DNA of 64,000 nucleotides from Oscillibacter sp. GTDB lineage: Bacteria; Bacillota; Clostridia; Oscillospirales; Oscillospiraceae. Each line of letters begins with the position of its first letter. Position 1 is the first letter of the stretch. Location of the stretch: NCBI GenBank assembly GCA_020025475.1, contig JAHHSA010000006.1:1-64000 (forward strand), read 5' to 3'. This document shows positions 39,845 through 48,975 of the stretch, in pieces. Both the position numbers and the translations under genes were made by a program. The notes beneath the pieces were generated by a model. That model was not told the origin of the DNA. It did no database searches and worked only from the letters and a program-made list of their open reading frames with translations.

Positions 39845-42397
39845 TCATGGCTTTCGGCTGTAGGGAGTGTCAGTCAGAGGCAGGCTGGTGCGGAACTGAC
39901 CGTCAAATCGATAGTAGGCATCCGCAATAGCAGGTGCCGTAGGGATGGACGTGATCTCGCCGATGCCAATGGCCCCACAGGCCACATCCAGCCCCTCCTT
40001 CTCCACAATGATGGGCACGATCCTGGGGATCTGGTGTGCCCGGAACAGTCCCAGGGTGCCAAACTTGGCGGTGGGCTTGCAGTCGGTCAGCGGGTAGTTC
40101 TCTGTCAAGGCATAGCCCATAGACATCACCACACCGCCCTCGATCTGGCCTTCCAGAGACAGGGGGTTGACTGCCTTACCCACATCATGAGCGGCCACGA
40201 TCTCCTGAATCTTGCCCTCATCATCCAGAATGCAGATCTGTGTGGCATAACCGTAGGCGATATGGCTGATGGGATTGGGTACATCCGCTCCCAGAGGGTC
40301 GGTCTTACCAAAATATTCGGCGTAGAACTCCTGACCGTTAAGTGCTTCAAGGCTCTTCCCTTCCAGTGCTGCCTTCAGATCCTGGCAGGCACGGCGAACA
40401 GCCTCACCGGTAAACAGCGTCTGGCGGGAGCCGGACGTGGTACCGGAGTCCGGTGAGAGATATGTGTTGGACCTCTCATAAACCACCTTGTCGGGCGTGA
40501 TGCCAGTCTGCTCGTAAATCATCTGCGTCAGAACAGTGCCCAAGCCCTGACCAATGCAGGAGGCACCGGCAAAAATATGAACCTTTCCGCCGTCCACCAC
40601 CAGACGGACACGGCCGGTATCAGGCAGGCCCACGCCGACGCCGGAATTCTTCATGGCGCAGGCAATCCCTACATGCTTGGCAGCATCCATGTAGGGCTTC
40701 ACTGCCTCCAGGGTCTCCACCAAGCCGGTGGAGTTATCCACGATCTGTCCGTTGGGCAGCTCCTGACCGGGACGAATGGCGTTGCGGTAGCGGATCTCCC
40801 AGGGAGAAATTCCCACCACATCGGCCATCTTATTGAGCATGGTTTCAATTGCGAAACAAGTCTGCGTGACGCCGAAGCCGCGGAACGCGCCTGCGGGGGG
40901 ATTATTGGTGTAGTATGCGTAGCCGTCAATGGCAAAGTTCTGATAGTTGTAAGGTCCGGCGGCATGCGTACACGCACGTTCCAGCACAGGGCCGCCCAGA
41001 GAGGCATAAGCACCGGTATCGGCCACCACTTCTGCGATGACGCCCTGGATCATGCCGTTTTCATCACAACCCAGCGTGAAATCCATCTCCATGGGGTGAC
41101 GCTTTGGGTGAACCAGGATGCTCTCGGCACGGCTCAGCTTCACCTTCACAGGACGCTTGGTCAGATAGGCAATCAAAGCTGCATGATGCTGTGCCGTCAC
41201 GTCCTCCTTGCCGCCGAAACCGCCGCCAACCAGACAGTTGCGGACCTTGACCTTCTCAGCGGGCAGATCCAGCATTCCCATGATCTCATGCTGGGTATCG
41301 TAGGCGCTCTGGTCAGAGGAGAGCACCAGCACGCCATCCCCGTCGGGGTAAGCTACAGAACACTCAGGCTCCAGGAAGGCATGCTCCGTCCAGGGAGTGG
41401 AGAAATGCTCTTTGAGCACATACTTGGACTTTTCAATAGCACCTTTGGCGTCACCGCGGTGCACCTGCTTATGGGTCAGCAGATTGCCGGTCTTGTGCAC
41501 CAGAGGTGCATCAGGGGCCATGGCCTCTTGGGGATTGCGGACCATGGGCAGAACCTCATACTCCACTTTAATGAGGGCCTTTGCCTTTTCCAGAGTCTCC
41601 TGATCCTCAGCGGCTACCAGGCAAATGGCATCGCCCAGGTAATGCGTAATATCCCCCACAGCAATCATGGTGTCCCAGTCCTTCATCAAGTGCCCCACCT
41701 TGTTTTTGCCGGGCACGTCCTCTGCGGTGTACACGCCCACCACGCCGGGAAGGGCTTTGGCCTCTTCCGTGTGAATGGCCAGAACTCTGGCTCTGGGGTG
41801 TGCGCTGCGGACTGCGCTGCCGTACAACATTCCCTCCGCATAAACGTCGTCGGTATAAAGGCCGGTACCGGTCACCTTCTCCGCAACATCGATCCGAGGC
41901 ACCCGCTGACCTAGAGACCAATTTTTCGGCATCTCAGGCACCACACCAGCCCGGAAGAGATCAGCTGCCATCAAAATAGCATCAATGATCTTCACATAGC
42001 CGGTGCAGCGACAGATGTTATTGCGGATGGCATAGGCGGCCTCTTCCCGAGTAGGGTTCAGGTTCTTGTCCAGAAGTCCCTTGGCGCAAATTACCATTCC
42101 GGGAATACAAAAGCCACACTGCACTGCGCCAGCAGCACCGAATGCATATGTATAAACATCTTTCTCAAAATCAGACAAGCCCTCGATGGTCACAATGGTC
42201 TTGCCTTCCATCTTATCCGTCATTGGAATGCAGGATTTGGTCGGCTTTCCATCAATGAGAACAGAGCAGGTACCACAAGCACCCTCACTGCATCCGTCCT
42301 TCACGCTGGTGAGATGCAGTTCATCTCTCAGGTAACGGATCAGCTTCTGATTCTTCTCTACAGTTACGCTCTGTCCGTTCACAGTAAAAGTTGCCAT
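39845..42397 (-). CDS. xdh: Selenium-dependent xanthine dehydrogenase-type molybdenum hydroxylase (fused iron-sulfur and molybdenum domains)
   Basis: An 850-residue fusion of an N-terminal [2Fe-2S] domain with the molybdenum domain and no FAD domain. Cluster ligands are Cys 36, 41, 44, 56 and Cys 94, 97, 129, 131. The molybdenum part has IDVAEKVTGTGLYTDDVY, GGGFGGKEDVTAQ, PPAGAFRGFGVTQ, SCIGQGLGTVLTQM and GIGEITSIPTAPAI with the catalytic Glu. This architecture is that of selenium-dependent xanthine dehydrogenase, which carries a labile selenium and works with YgfK, SsnA and MocA-type proteins. The start at 42397 follows AAGGAGAG. Selenium dependence is inferred from architecture and gene company; no in-frame UGA selenocysteine is involved. 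Confidence 0.88.
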   Translation of the reverse strand: MATFTVNGQSVTVEKNQKLIRYLRDELHLTSVKDGCSEGACGTCSVLIDGKPTKSCIPMTDKMEGKTIVTIEGLSDFEKDVYTYAFGAAGAVQCGFCIPGMVICAKGLLDKNLNPTREEAAYAIRNNICRCTGYVKIIDAILMAADLFRAGVVPEMPKNWSLGQRVPRIDVAEKVTGTGLYTDDVYAEGMLYGSAVRSAHPRARVLAIHTEEAKALPGVVGVYTAEDVPGKNKVGHLMKDWDTMIAVGDITHYLGDAICLVAAEDQETLEKAKALIKVEYEVLPMVRNPQEAMAPDAPLVHKTGNLLTHKQVHRGDAKGAIEKSKYVLKEHFSTPWTEHAFLEPECSVAYPDGDGVLVLSSDQSAYDTQHEIMGMLDLPAEKVKVRNCLVGGGFGGKEDVTAQHHAALIAYLTKRPVKVKLSRAESILVHPKRHPMEMDFTLGCDENGMIQGVIAEVVADTGAYASLGGPVLERACTHAAGPYNYQNFAIDGYAYYTNNPPAGAFRGFGVTQTCFAIETMLNKMADVVGISPWEIRYRNAIRPGQELPNGQIVDNSTGLVETLEAVKPYMDAAKHVGIACAMKNSGVGVGLPDTGRVRLVVDGGKVHIFAGASCIGQGLGTVLTQMIYEQTGITPDKVVYERSNTYLSPDSGTTSGSRQTLFTGEAVRRACQDLKAALEGKSLEALNGQEFYAEYFGKTDPLGADVPNPISHIAYGYATQICILDDEGKIQEIVAAHDVGKAVNPLSLEGQIEGGVVMSMGYALTENYPLTDCKPTAKFGTLGLFRAHQIPRIVPIIVEKEGLDVACGAIGIGEITSIPTAPAIADAYYRFDGQFRTSLPLTDTPYSRKP

Positions 42398-42422
42398 CTT
42401 TGTTACTCTCCTTTCAATCTCC

Positions 42423-42461
42423 GTGACCAACCTTGGTCTGCGGTTTCACTGAAAAGGTCAC
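42423..42461 (-). promoter_or_regulatory. Stem-loop in the leader of the fused xanthine dehydrogenase gene
   Basis: GTGACC and GGTCAC bracket a 27-base segment containing ACCAA/TTGGT. It lies between the palindrome and the ribosome site, so it could be part of a regulatory leader. No known class is recognised. Confidence 0.35.
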
Positions 42462-42462
42462 A

Positions 42463-42480
42463 AAAAAGGTCGACCTTTTT
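42463..42480. promoter_or_regulatory. 18-bp perfect palindrome, probable operator
   Basis: AAAAAGGTCGACCTTTTT, centred about 20 bases downstream of the -10 element of the promoter for the fused xanthine dehydrogenase gene. A half-site-like AAAAGGTCA repeats at 42453-42460. Position and symmetry suggest a dimeric repressor site. Confidence 0.6.
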
Positions 42481-42490
42481 CTTTTTGTAT

Positions 42491-42519
42491 ATCATACAAT
42501 AATCTTCAGCTTCCTGCAA
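42491..42519 (-). promoter_or_regulatory. Promoter of the fused xanthine dehydrogenase gene
   Basis: On the minus strand TTGCAG and TATGAT with a 17-base spacer, about 95 bases before the start codon. Confidence 0.7.
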
Positions 42520-42548
42520 GCCTTCTTTATGTAATTTCGTTATACTAC

Positions 42549-43181
42549 TTAATATACAGCGCCTGGAATCTCCCATCCAACAAGTAAAGTTCCACTCCGG
42601 ACAGACACCAAAGCTGTATCCTCCAGAATATGGTTGCTGACACCAATGGGAACTCCCTGTGTCAATTCCCCATCTTCCAGCCTGTACTGAACGCCCCGCA
42701 GGGTGATCCCCTCAGCCCGGTCTCCCATACAGAAGACCGACAGCAGTCCCCACTCCACCGTTTTAGGGATGGTAATGCTTTCGTCCCGGAGAACCGTCCA
42801 GACGAAGTCATTGTCATAGAGATACCCATGAGCACCGTGCTGCCGGAGAAACAGCAGTGCCTGCATATTGGCAATGGTGTGGTCGGTCCGCTTTCCCCCC
42901 GTGCCGCCGTAGAGATAAAACACTGTGCAGCCCTGAGCCAGACCAGTGCGGATTGCCAGCATGGTGTCGGTATCATCCTTCTCCACCGGAGACCGGGATA
43001 CATTTTCAAAGTCTGCCGGCTGCTCCATGGAATCAAAATCTCCCAGCAGCTGATGGGGGGTGATTCCCGCCGCCTTACAGTTTTCATACCCGGCATCCGC
43101 AGCAAGGATCAGATCCCCGGGGGCAGGCAGCTCGTGCATTCCATAAAAAGTCCCCGCAGAAAAAATAAAACAACGCTTCAT
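42549..43181 (-). CDS. thiN: Thiamine diphosphokinase
   Basis: Transfers pyrophosphate from ATP to thiamine to make the cofactor TPP; 210 residues. Characteristic segments are LILAADAGYENCKAAG, LLGDFDSME with the metal-binding acidic residues, VEKDDTDTMLAIRTGL, and LYGGTGGKRTDHTIANMQ. The C-terminal beta domain ends in GTLLVGWEIPGA, the usual thiamine-binding end. The start at 43181 follows GGGAGA. It has its own promoter and is not in the usual rpe-rsgA context. Confidence 0.93.
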   Translation of the reverse strand: MKRCFIFSAGTFYGMHELPAPGDLILAADAGYENCKAAGITPHQLLGDFDSMEQPADFENVSRSPVEKDDTDTMLAIRTGLAQGCTVFYLYGGTGGKRTDHTIANMQALLFLRQHGAHGYLYDNDFVWTVLRDESITIPKTVEWGLLSVFCMGDRAEGITLRGVQYRLEDGELTQGVPIGVSNHILEDTALVSVRSGTLLVGWEIPGAVY

Positions 43182-43212
43182 AGGCGCATCTCCCTTGTTC
43201 ATTTATATGCTC

Positions 43213-43241
43213 AGTGTATCATGATTCCCTTCTTCGTTCAA
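43213..43241 (-). promoter_or_regulatory. Promoter of thiN
   Basis: On the minus strand TTGAAC and TACACT with a 17-base spacer. Confidence 0.6.
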
Positions 43242-43291
43242 TTCACCTCCCCCCGCGAAACGTCATTTTTCTCCAGATCTTCTGTTTTTCC

Positions 43292-43320
43292 TTGCGTCCG
43301 GTTCAAAGATCATGTAAACT
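43292..43320 (+). promoter_or_regulatory. Promoter of the thioesterase gene
   Basis: TTGCGT and TAAACT with a 17-base spacer, about 30 bases before the start codon. Confidence 0.6.
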
Positions 43321-43350
43321 ATTCTGGAACAAACAAAGGAGGATTCTCTT

Positions 43351-43746
43351 ATGATTCTGATCGGTACCAAGTGCCAGCTGCAGCAGGTCGTCACCGAAGA
43401 CCTGACCGCCTCTCAAATCGGTTCTGGTATGCTGCCCGTGTTTGGCACTCCCTTTATGTGTGCCATGATGGAGAATGCCGCCATGACCTGCCTCCAGAGC
43501 TTTCTGGAAGACGGCCAGGGCAGCGTGGGTACTCACCTGGACGTGAGCCACGACGCTCCCACCCCAGTGGGCATGACTGTGTGGGCTGAGGCTGAGATCT
43601 TCGCTGTGTCTGAAAATGGCAAGATGGTGGACTTCAAGGTCAAAGCATGGGACGAAAAGGGTCCCATCGGCCAGGGCATACACACCCGTGCCATCATCAA
43701 CAACGAGCGCTTTGTCAACAAGTGCAATGCCAAGCTGGACAAGTAA
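43351..43746 (+). CDS. Hotdog-fold thioesterase (FlK-like)
   Basis: A 131-residue single hotdog domain. The pattern resembles fluoroacetyl-CoA thioesterase FlK and its many uncharacterised relatives: a conserved TPFMCAMMENAAMTCLQSFL helix, SVGTHLDVSHDAPTPVGMTVWAEAEI with the catalytic-region His, and a C-terminal GQGIHTRAIIN with His and Arg. It probably hydrolyses a small acyl-CoA; the physiological substrate is unknown. GGAGGAT precedes the ATG. It is a single-gene unit between its promoter and a strong terminator. Confidence 0.85.
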   Translation: MILIGTKCQLQQVVTEDLTASQIGSGMLPVFGTPFMCAMMENAAMTCLQSFLEDGQGSVGTHLDVSHDAPTPVGMTVWAEAEIFAVSENGKMVDFKVKAWDEKGPIGQGIHTRAIINNERFVNKCNAKLDK

Positions 43747-43756
43747 CCACAGGCAT

Positions 43757-43796
43757 AAAGAAAGTGGAGCAGCATGCAAGCTGCTCCACTTTCTTT
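43757..43796. terminator. Terminator of the thioesterase gene
   Basis: Seventeen-base perfect stem (AAAGAAAGTGGAGCAGC and complement, six-base loop) ending in TTTTT; the A-rich 5' side allows it to work on both strands. Confidence 0.92.
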
Positions 43797-43827
43797 TTAT
43801 GATTCGCCCTGGTCCGCAAAACCAGGC

Positions 43828-43860
43828 ATGTGGTGCGGCAATCGAGTTGCCACACCACAT
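43828..43860 (-). terminator. Hairpin after polC
   Basis: ATGTGGTG-C-GGCAA pairs with TTGCC-A-CACCACAT, one mismatch, four bases beyond the polC stop. The T-tract on the minus strand is modest (GGTTTTG). Confidence 0.6.
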
Positions 43861-43863
43861 ATT

Positions 43864-46800
43864 TTAAAATAGTGTGATCTGACTGGTATCTGCCATACCA
43901 GCAAAGGCTCCCAGTTTTTTCAGCTGTTCAATATTGGTTTTGGAGAGCTTGTTGCAGCAAAGAGCAAATTCCTCAATGGAGACAAACTCCTTCCCCTTCC
44001 GCTTTTCCACGGTGTCATAGGCCGCAGACTCGCCCAGACCATGAACTGAGGACAGCGGCGGCAGCAGACCGTTTTCAGTCACCTTGAACTTGGTGGCATC
44101 CGAGTTGTAGATGTCGATGGTATCAAAGTGGAAGCCTCGGAGATAGAACTCATAGCAAACTTCCAACGTCGTCATCAGGTCCTTTTCCACTGCTGTGGCG
44201 TCTTTATTATTTTCGATTTCCTTGATTTTCCGCTTGACTGCCTCTTTTCCGGCACAGCAGTATTCTGCGTCGAATGCCTTGGCGCGGACCGTGAAGAAGG
44301 TAGCATAGAAAGCCAGCGGCTCATGGACCTTATACCAGGCAATCCGGAAGGCCATCATAACATACGCCACTGCGTGGGCCTTGGGGAACAGATAACCGAT
44401 CTTCGCCAACGAATCGATGTACCAGGCAGGGACATCATGCTCTTGCATGGCCTCCACCCAGCCCTCATCAAAGCCACCCTTTTTCACCTTGCCCTTACGA
44501 ACCTTCTCCATAATCTTAAAGGACATCTTGGGATCCAGACCCTTGGAGATCAGGTAGAGCATAATATCGTCACGGCAGCCCACGGTTTCCAGAACGGTTG
44601 CCGTACCGCTGACGATCAGATCACGGGCGTTGCCCATCCACACGTCAGTACCGTGAGAAAATCCGGACAGACGCACCAAGGTGTTGAAGTCCTTAGGCTG
44701 CGTGTCGATCAGCATCTGCCGGGTAAACCGCGTGTTGAATTCCGGGATGGCTACTGCACCGGTGGGGCCAAGAATCTCGTCATTTTCATAGCCCAGCACC
44801 TTGCTGGAGGTGAAAATAGACATGGTGTCCGGGTCATCCAGCCGGATGGAATGCGGGTCCACACCGGTCAGGTCCTCCATCATACGGACCATGGTAGGGT
44901 CATCGTGTCCCAGCATATCCAGCTTCAGGATGTTTGCCTCCATGGAGTGATATTCAAAATGAGTGGTAATCGTGTCGGTATCGTCAGCATCTGCCGGGTG
45001 CTGTACCGGGCAGAAATCTTCCATGTCCTTGTCGTCCGGCACAACCACCAGGCCGCCAGGGTGCTGGCCGGTGGTACGTCGGGTGCCGACACAACCCAGA
45101 GTGAGACGGTTTTCTTCTGCCCTGCCTGCCACAATCCCGTTTTCCTCCAAATACTTCTTCACGAAGCCGTAAGCCGTTTTTTCCGCGAGCGTACCAATGG
45201 TACCGGCACGGAAGACCTGCGTCTCACCGAACATCTCAATGGCATGACGGTGCGCTTTGGCCTGATACTCACCAGAAAAGTTCAGATCGATATCAGGGAC
45301 TTTGCCGCCGCCATAGCCAAGGAAGGTTTCAAAAGGGATGTCGAAGCCATCCTTGATATACTCAGTGCCGCAGACCGGACAGACCTTATCCGGCATATCC
45401 GCACCGCAGCCATAGGAGCCATCCAAAATGAATTCACTGTTCTTGCAGTTGGGGCAGCGATAGTGAGGTGGCAGGGAGTTCACTTCTGTAATGCCGGACA
45501 TATACGCCACCAGAGACGAGCCAACGGAGCCTCGGGAGCCGACCAGATAGCCATTCTCCAGACTGCGCTGAACCAGCTTCTGTGCTGACATATAAACCAC
45601 GTCGTATTTTCCCAGAATGCCGCCCAGCTCCACATTCAGACGATCCACAATCAGCTGAGGGGGATTGTCTCCGTAGAGCTCATGGACCTTCTCCCAAACC
45701 AGTCTGTTCAAATCCTCCTCAGAGTTTTCCAGACGGGGCGGAAACAGCTCAGCGGGCAGCAGCTCAAAAGTTTCGATCTGGTCAGCCACCAGCCGGGTAT
45801 TGGTCACCACCACCTCGTAGGCCTTCTCTTCCCCCAGATAGCTGAATTCCTTCAGCATTTCATCGGTGGTTTTAAAGTAGATGGGCAGGGACTCATTGGC
45901 GTCCGGGAATTTCTTGGAGGCCAGCAAGATATGGCGGTACACCTCATCCTCTGGCTCCAGGAAGTGGACATCACCGGTGGCGCACACCGGCTTGTTCAGT
46001 TCCTCGCCCAACCGGATGATGGTACGATTGAATTCCTTCAGCTCCTCCACGGATTGCACTTCGCCATTGCGCAGCATGAACATATTGTTGCACAGGGGCT
46101 GGATCTCCAGGTAGTCGTAGAAGCTGGCAATGCGTTTCAGCTCGTCCCAATCCTTGTGATCTGTCACTGCCTTGAACAGCTCACCAGCCTCGCAGGCAGC
46201 GCCCACAATGATACCCTCCCGGTGTTCCATCAGCAGGCTCTTTGGAATGGTGGGAACACGCTTGAAGTATTTCAGGTTGGAGGCTGAAATCATCTGGTAG
46301 AGATTCTTGAGGCCCACCTTATTCCGCGCCAGCAGGATGATGTGCTTGGGAAAGCGGTTCGATTTGCTTCCCAGCGGCCGCAGCTTTTCCATCTCCGGAT
46401 TCACGGACTGCAGGGTGTGAATCCCCTTTTCGTGAAGCATCTGCCAGAAGGGAATCAGCATATAGCCCACGGTTGCGGCATCGTCACTGGCCCGGTGGTG
46501 GTTGAACGCAGGAAGATCCAGGTGTTCTGCCACAATGTCCAGCTTGTATTTGCCCAGCTTGGGCAGCAGATTCTGGGCCAGAATCAACGAGTCCACATAA
46601 GTAGGATTGAAGGCCAGCCCCACCTTGCGGCAGCCCTCCCGAATAAAACCGATATCAAACTCCGCATTGTGGGCGGCCAGAGGGCGGCCATCTACGAATT
46701 CCAGGAACTTTGTCAGCGCCTCCTTCAGCTGGGGCGCATCCTTGAGCATCTCATCTGTAATACCGGTGAGACCGATGATCTCCGGTGTCAGCCGCCGGTT

Positions 46801-47850
46801 GGGGTTGACAAAGGTCTGGAACCGCTCGCAGATCTCTCCGTTGCGCAGTACCACTGCACCGATTTCGGTGATAGCCTCTCGGGAAACCTTCAAACCCGTA
46901 GTCTCAATATCAAAGCACACAAACTCACCGTCCAGGCTGCAATCCTGGGTTCCGTGGACGACAATCCGGTCATCAATGTTATTGATGAAATACCCTTCAA
47001 CACCATAGAGAATCTTGATCTTGTCTCCCGCTGCGTGCCACGCATCCGGGAAGGACTGGGCCACTCCGTGGTCGGTGATGGCAATGGCGGGATGGCCCCA
47101 GCGGATCGCTTGCTTCACCGCTTCAGTAGTGTCTGTCAGGGCATCCATGTTGCTCATCTTTGTATGCAGATGCAGTTCTACCCGCTTCACCGGAGCCGTG
47201 TCTTTCCGGCCCTCATGCTCAATCACATTGATGTGATAGGGGTTGAGCTGAATGTCCTTGCCGTCCCAGGTGGGCTCCATCTTGCCCTGGACACAGAGCC
47301 ACATTCCCTTTTTGATGCTGCTCTCCAGGCCCTGGGCTTCCTTGGCGGTCAGATTCTTCATCACGGTCACCGAGTTGGTGTAGTCGGTCATATCGAAGCT
47401 CATGCGCCACATACCAGGTCGGCGGGTCTCCCGGATCTCCACTGCAAACACCTTGCCCGACACGGTGGCTATCCCCATTTTCAGATTCAAATCCTTCATG
47501 GGGCCGGGTTTTGTCTTGATGGGATTTCCCATCAGGACCTTGCCCCCCTTCTCTCCCTTTCCACCGGACGCGGCAGGGGCAAAGGACTCCGCGGAGCGAG
47601 GCGGTTCCGGCAGCTTACTGGTCACCTTCAAGCGCACATCCCGGAACCCGTAAACCTCCCGGAGGCAGTCTTTCAGGAACTGCTGATCTCCTTCTGGAAA
47701 CTCGGTTTTGACGGTCAGCTGCAGCTCGATACTCATGCTGCCCTGGTCAATGATCACTCCGGTGAGAATGGCACCGGTCAGCTTCAGCCGAAGCTGACCG
47801 GAGTATTGCAGTTCCGAAAACATATCAAAAAACGGAATATCCCTAGACAT
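43864..47850 (-). CDS. polC: DNA polymerase III alpha subunit, PolC type
   Basis: Replicative polymerase of low-G+C Gram-positives; 1328 residues, somewhat shorter at the N terminus than B. subtilis PolC. Domains in order: an N-terminal and OB-fold part, a PHP domain (VELHLHTKMSNMDALTD), the inserted 3'-5' exonuclease (FVCFDIETTGLKVS, then AAHNAEFDIGFI and HHRASDDAATVGYM), the rest of PHP, the polymerase core with a zinc ribbon (CPNCKNSEFIL...CPVC) and the PDIDLNFSGEYQ active site. The start at 47850 (MSRDIPFF) follows AAGGAAG. Last gene of the pyrH-to-polC run. PolC places the organism in Firmicutes or relatives. Confidence 0.97.
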   Translation of the reverse strand: MSRDIPFFDMFSELQYSGQLRLKLTGAILTGVIIDQGSMSIELQLTVKTEFPEGDQQFLKDCLREVYGFRDVRLKVTSKLPEPPRSAESFAPAASGGKGEKGGKVLMGNPIKTKPGPMKDLNLKMGIATVSGKVFAVEIRETRRPGMWRMSFDMTDYTNSVTVMKNLTAKEAQGLESSIKKGMWLCVQGKMEPTWDGKDIQLNPYHINVIEHEGRKDTAPVKRVELHLHTKMSNMDALTDTTEAVKQAIRWGHPAIAITDHGVAQSFPDAWHAAGDKIKILYGVEGYFINNIDDRIVVHGTQDCSLDGEFVCFDIETTGLKVSREAITEIGAVVLRNGEICERFQTFVNPNRRLTPEIIGLTGITDEMLKDAPQLKEALTKFLEFVDGRPLAAHNAEFDIGFIREGCRKVGLAFNPTYVDSLILAQNLLPKLGKYKLDIVAEHLDLPAFNHHRASDDAATVGYMLIPFWQMLHEKGIHTLQSVNPEMEKLRPLGSKSNRFPKHIILLARNKVGLKNLYQMISASNLKYFKRVPTIPKSLLMEHREGIIVGAACEAGELFKAVTDHKDWDELKRIASFYDYLEIQPLCNNMFMLRNGEVQSVEELKEFNRTIIRLGEELNKPVCATGDVHFLEPEDEVYRHILLASKKFPDANESLPIYFKTTDEMLKEFSYLGEEKAYEVVVTNTRLVADQIETFELLPAELFPPRLENSEEDLNRLVWEKVHELYGDNPPQLIVDRLNVELGGILGKYDVVYMSAQKLVQRSLENGYLVGSRGSVGSSLVAYMSGITEVNSLPPHYRCPNCKNSEFILDGSYGCGADMPDKVCPVCGTEYIKDGFDIPFETFLGYGGGKVPDIDLNFSGEYQAKAHRHAIEMFGETQVFRAGTIGTLAEKTAYGFVKKYLEENGIVAGRAEENRLTLGCVGTRRTTGQHPGGLVVVPDDKDMEDFCPVQHPADADDTDTITTHFEYHSMEANILKLDMLGHDDPTMVRMMEDLTGVDPHSIRLDDPDTMSIFTSSKVLGYENDEILGPTGAVAIPEFNTRFTRQMLIDTQPKDFNTLVRLSGFSHGTDVWMGNARDLIVSGTATVLETVGCRDDIMLYLISKGLDPKMSFKIMEKVRKGKVKKGGFDEGWVEAMQEHDVPAWYIDSLAKIGYLFPKAHAVAYVMMAFRIAWYKVHEPLAFYATFFTVRAKAFDAEYCCAGKEAVKRKIKEIENNKDATAVEKDLMTTLEVCYEFYLRGFHFDTIDIYNSDATKFKVTENGLLPPLSSVHGLGESAAYDTVEKRKGKEFVSIEEFALCCNKLSKTNIEQLKKLGAFAGMADTSQITLF

Positions 47851-47917
47851 CTTTTCTTCCTTTTCCCATAGACAGTGAAACCGCAGCGCATGAGTACGCC
47901 GCAGCCTCACAGGTTCC

Positions 47918-48955
47918 TTATAATTTATCGATCTCGTGCATCAAAGCGTCCACAAGCTGATCCTGTGGAACCTTGTAAAGGATTTCTCCCTTACGGAACA
48001 GCAGTCCCTCTCCATTGCCGCCGGCAATGCCGATATCAGCAGCAGAGGCCTCACCTGGTCCATTAACCGCACAGCCCATGACCGCAACTGTGATATTTTT
48101 ATTGCAGTTTGCCAGTCTCCGCTCCACCTCTTCGGCAATGGGGATGAGGTCAATGCGGGTTCGGCCGCAGGTTGGGCAGGCAATCAGGTTGACGCCCTGC
48201 CTGCGCAGACCTGCCGCCTTTAAAATCTTGTGAGCGGCGTAGATCTCCTCCACGGGGTCTGCCGTCAGCGTCACGCGCAGAGTGTCGCCGATGCCCAGGC
48301 ACAGCAGACCGCCAATGCCCATAGCAGATTTGATCATGCCCATCGAGGGAGTGCCGGCCTCCGTAACGCCCAGGTGCAGCGGATACTCCGTCTGCTGGCT
48401 CAGCAGCTGGTAGGCCTTCATAGTCAGGGGCACATCAGAGCACTTGACACTGATGCAGATATCATCAAAATCGAACTTGTTCAGCAGCCGGACGTGGCCC
48501 ATGGCGCTTTCCACGAGCGCCTCTGCCGTCACGCCGCCGTACTTGGACCGCAGCTCTTTTTCCAGCGAGCCGCCGTTGACACCGATGCGAATGGGCAGGT
48601 TTTTTCTCCGGCATATGTTTGCCACAGCCTTCACGTTTTCCTCAGCGCCGATGTTTCCGGGATTGATGCGGATGGCGTCGATGCCCCGCTCCGCCACTTC
48701 CAGTGCATACTTGTAATTGAAGTGGATATCGGCAACCAGCGGAATATGAATGCGCTCCTTGATGCGGTCCACGGCCTCAGCCGCAGCCTGATCCGGGATG
48801 GCGACGCGAATGATCTCGCAGCCTGCCTCCTCCAGCTTCAAAATCTGGGCGACAGTAGCTTCCACATCATCGGTCCTGGTATTGCACATGGACTGAATGG
48901 ACACCGGAGCGCCGCCGCCCACTGCCACATTGCCAACCATCAGTTTCTTTGTCAT
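47918..48955 (-). CDS. ispG: 4-hydroxy-3-methylbut-2-en-1-yl diphosphate synthase
   Basis: Iron-sulfur enzyme of the non-mevalonate isoprenoid pathway; 345 residues. It shows VGNVAVGGGAPVSIQSMCNT at the start, RINPGNIG, RIGVNGGSLE, and the [4Fe-4S] ligands in CPTCGRTRIDL and MGCAVNGPGEA. The start at 48955 (MTKKLMVG) follows GAGGAGAC; longer frames upstream overlap the rseP end. Clustering with dxr and uppS supplies undecaprenyl phosphate precursor to the cell wall. Confidence 0.97.
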   Translation of the reverse strand: MTKKLMVGNVAVGGGAPVSIQSMCNTRTDDVEATVAQILKLEEAGCEIIRVAIPDQAAAEAVDRIKERIHIPLVADIHFNYKYALEVAERGIDAIRINPGNIGAEENVKAVANICRRKNLPIRIGVNGGSLEKELRSKYGGVTAEALVESAMGHVRLLNKFDFDDICISVKCSDVPLTMKAYQLLSQQTEYPLHLGVTEAGTPSMGMIKSAMGIGGLLCLGIGDTLRVTLTADPVEEIYAAHKILKAAGLRRQGVNLIACPTCGRTRIDLIPIAEEVERRLANCNKNITVAVMGCAVNGPGEASAADIGIAGGNGEGLLFRKGEILYKVPQDQLVDALMHEIDKL

Positions 48956-48975
48956 GACTAAAGTCTCCTCTCCGC

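Noticed and set aside
39845..42397. Selenocysteine (in-frame UGA) in the fused xanthine dehydrogenase
   Set aside because: The frame is open throughout without UGA. Enzymes of this type use a labile selenium rather than selenocysteine.
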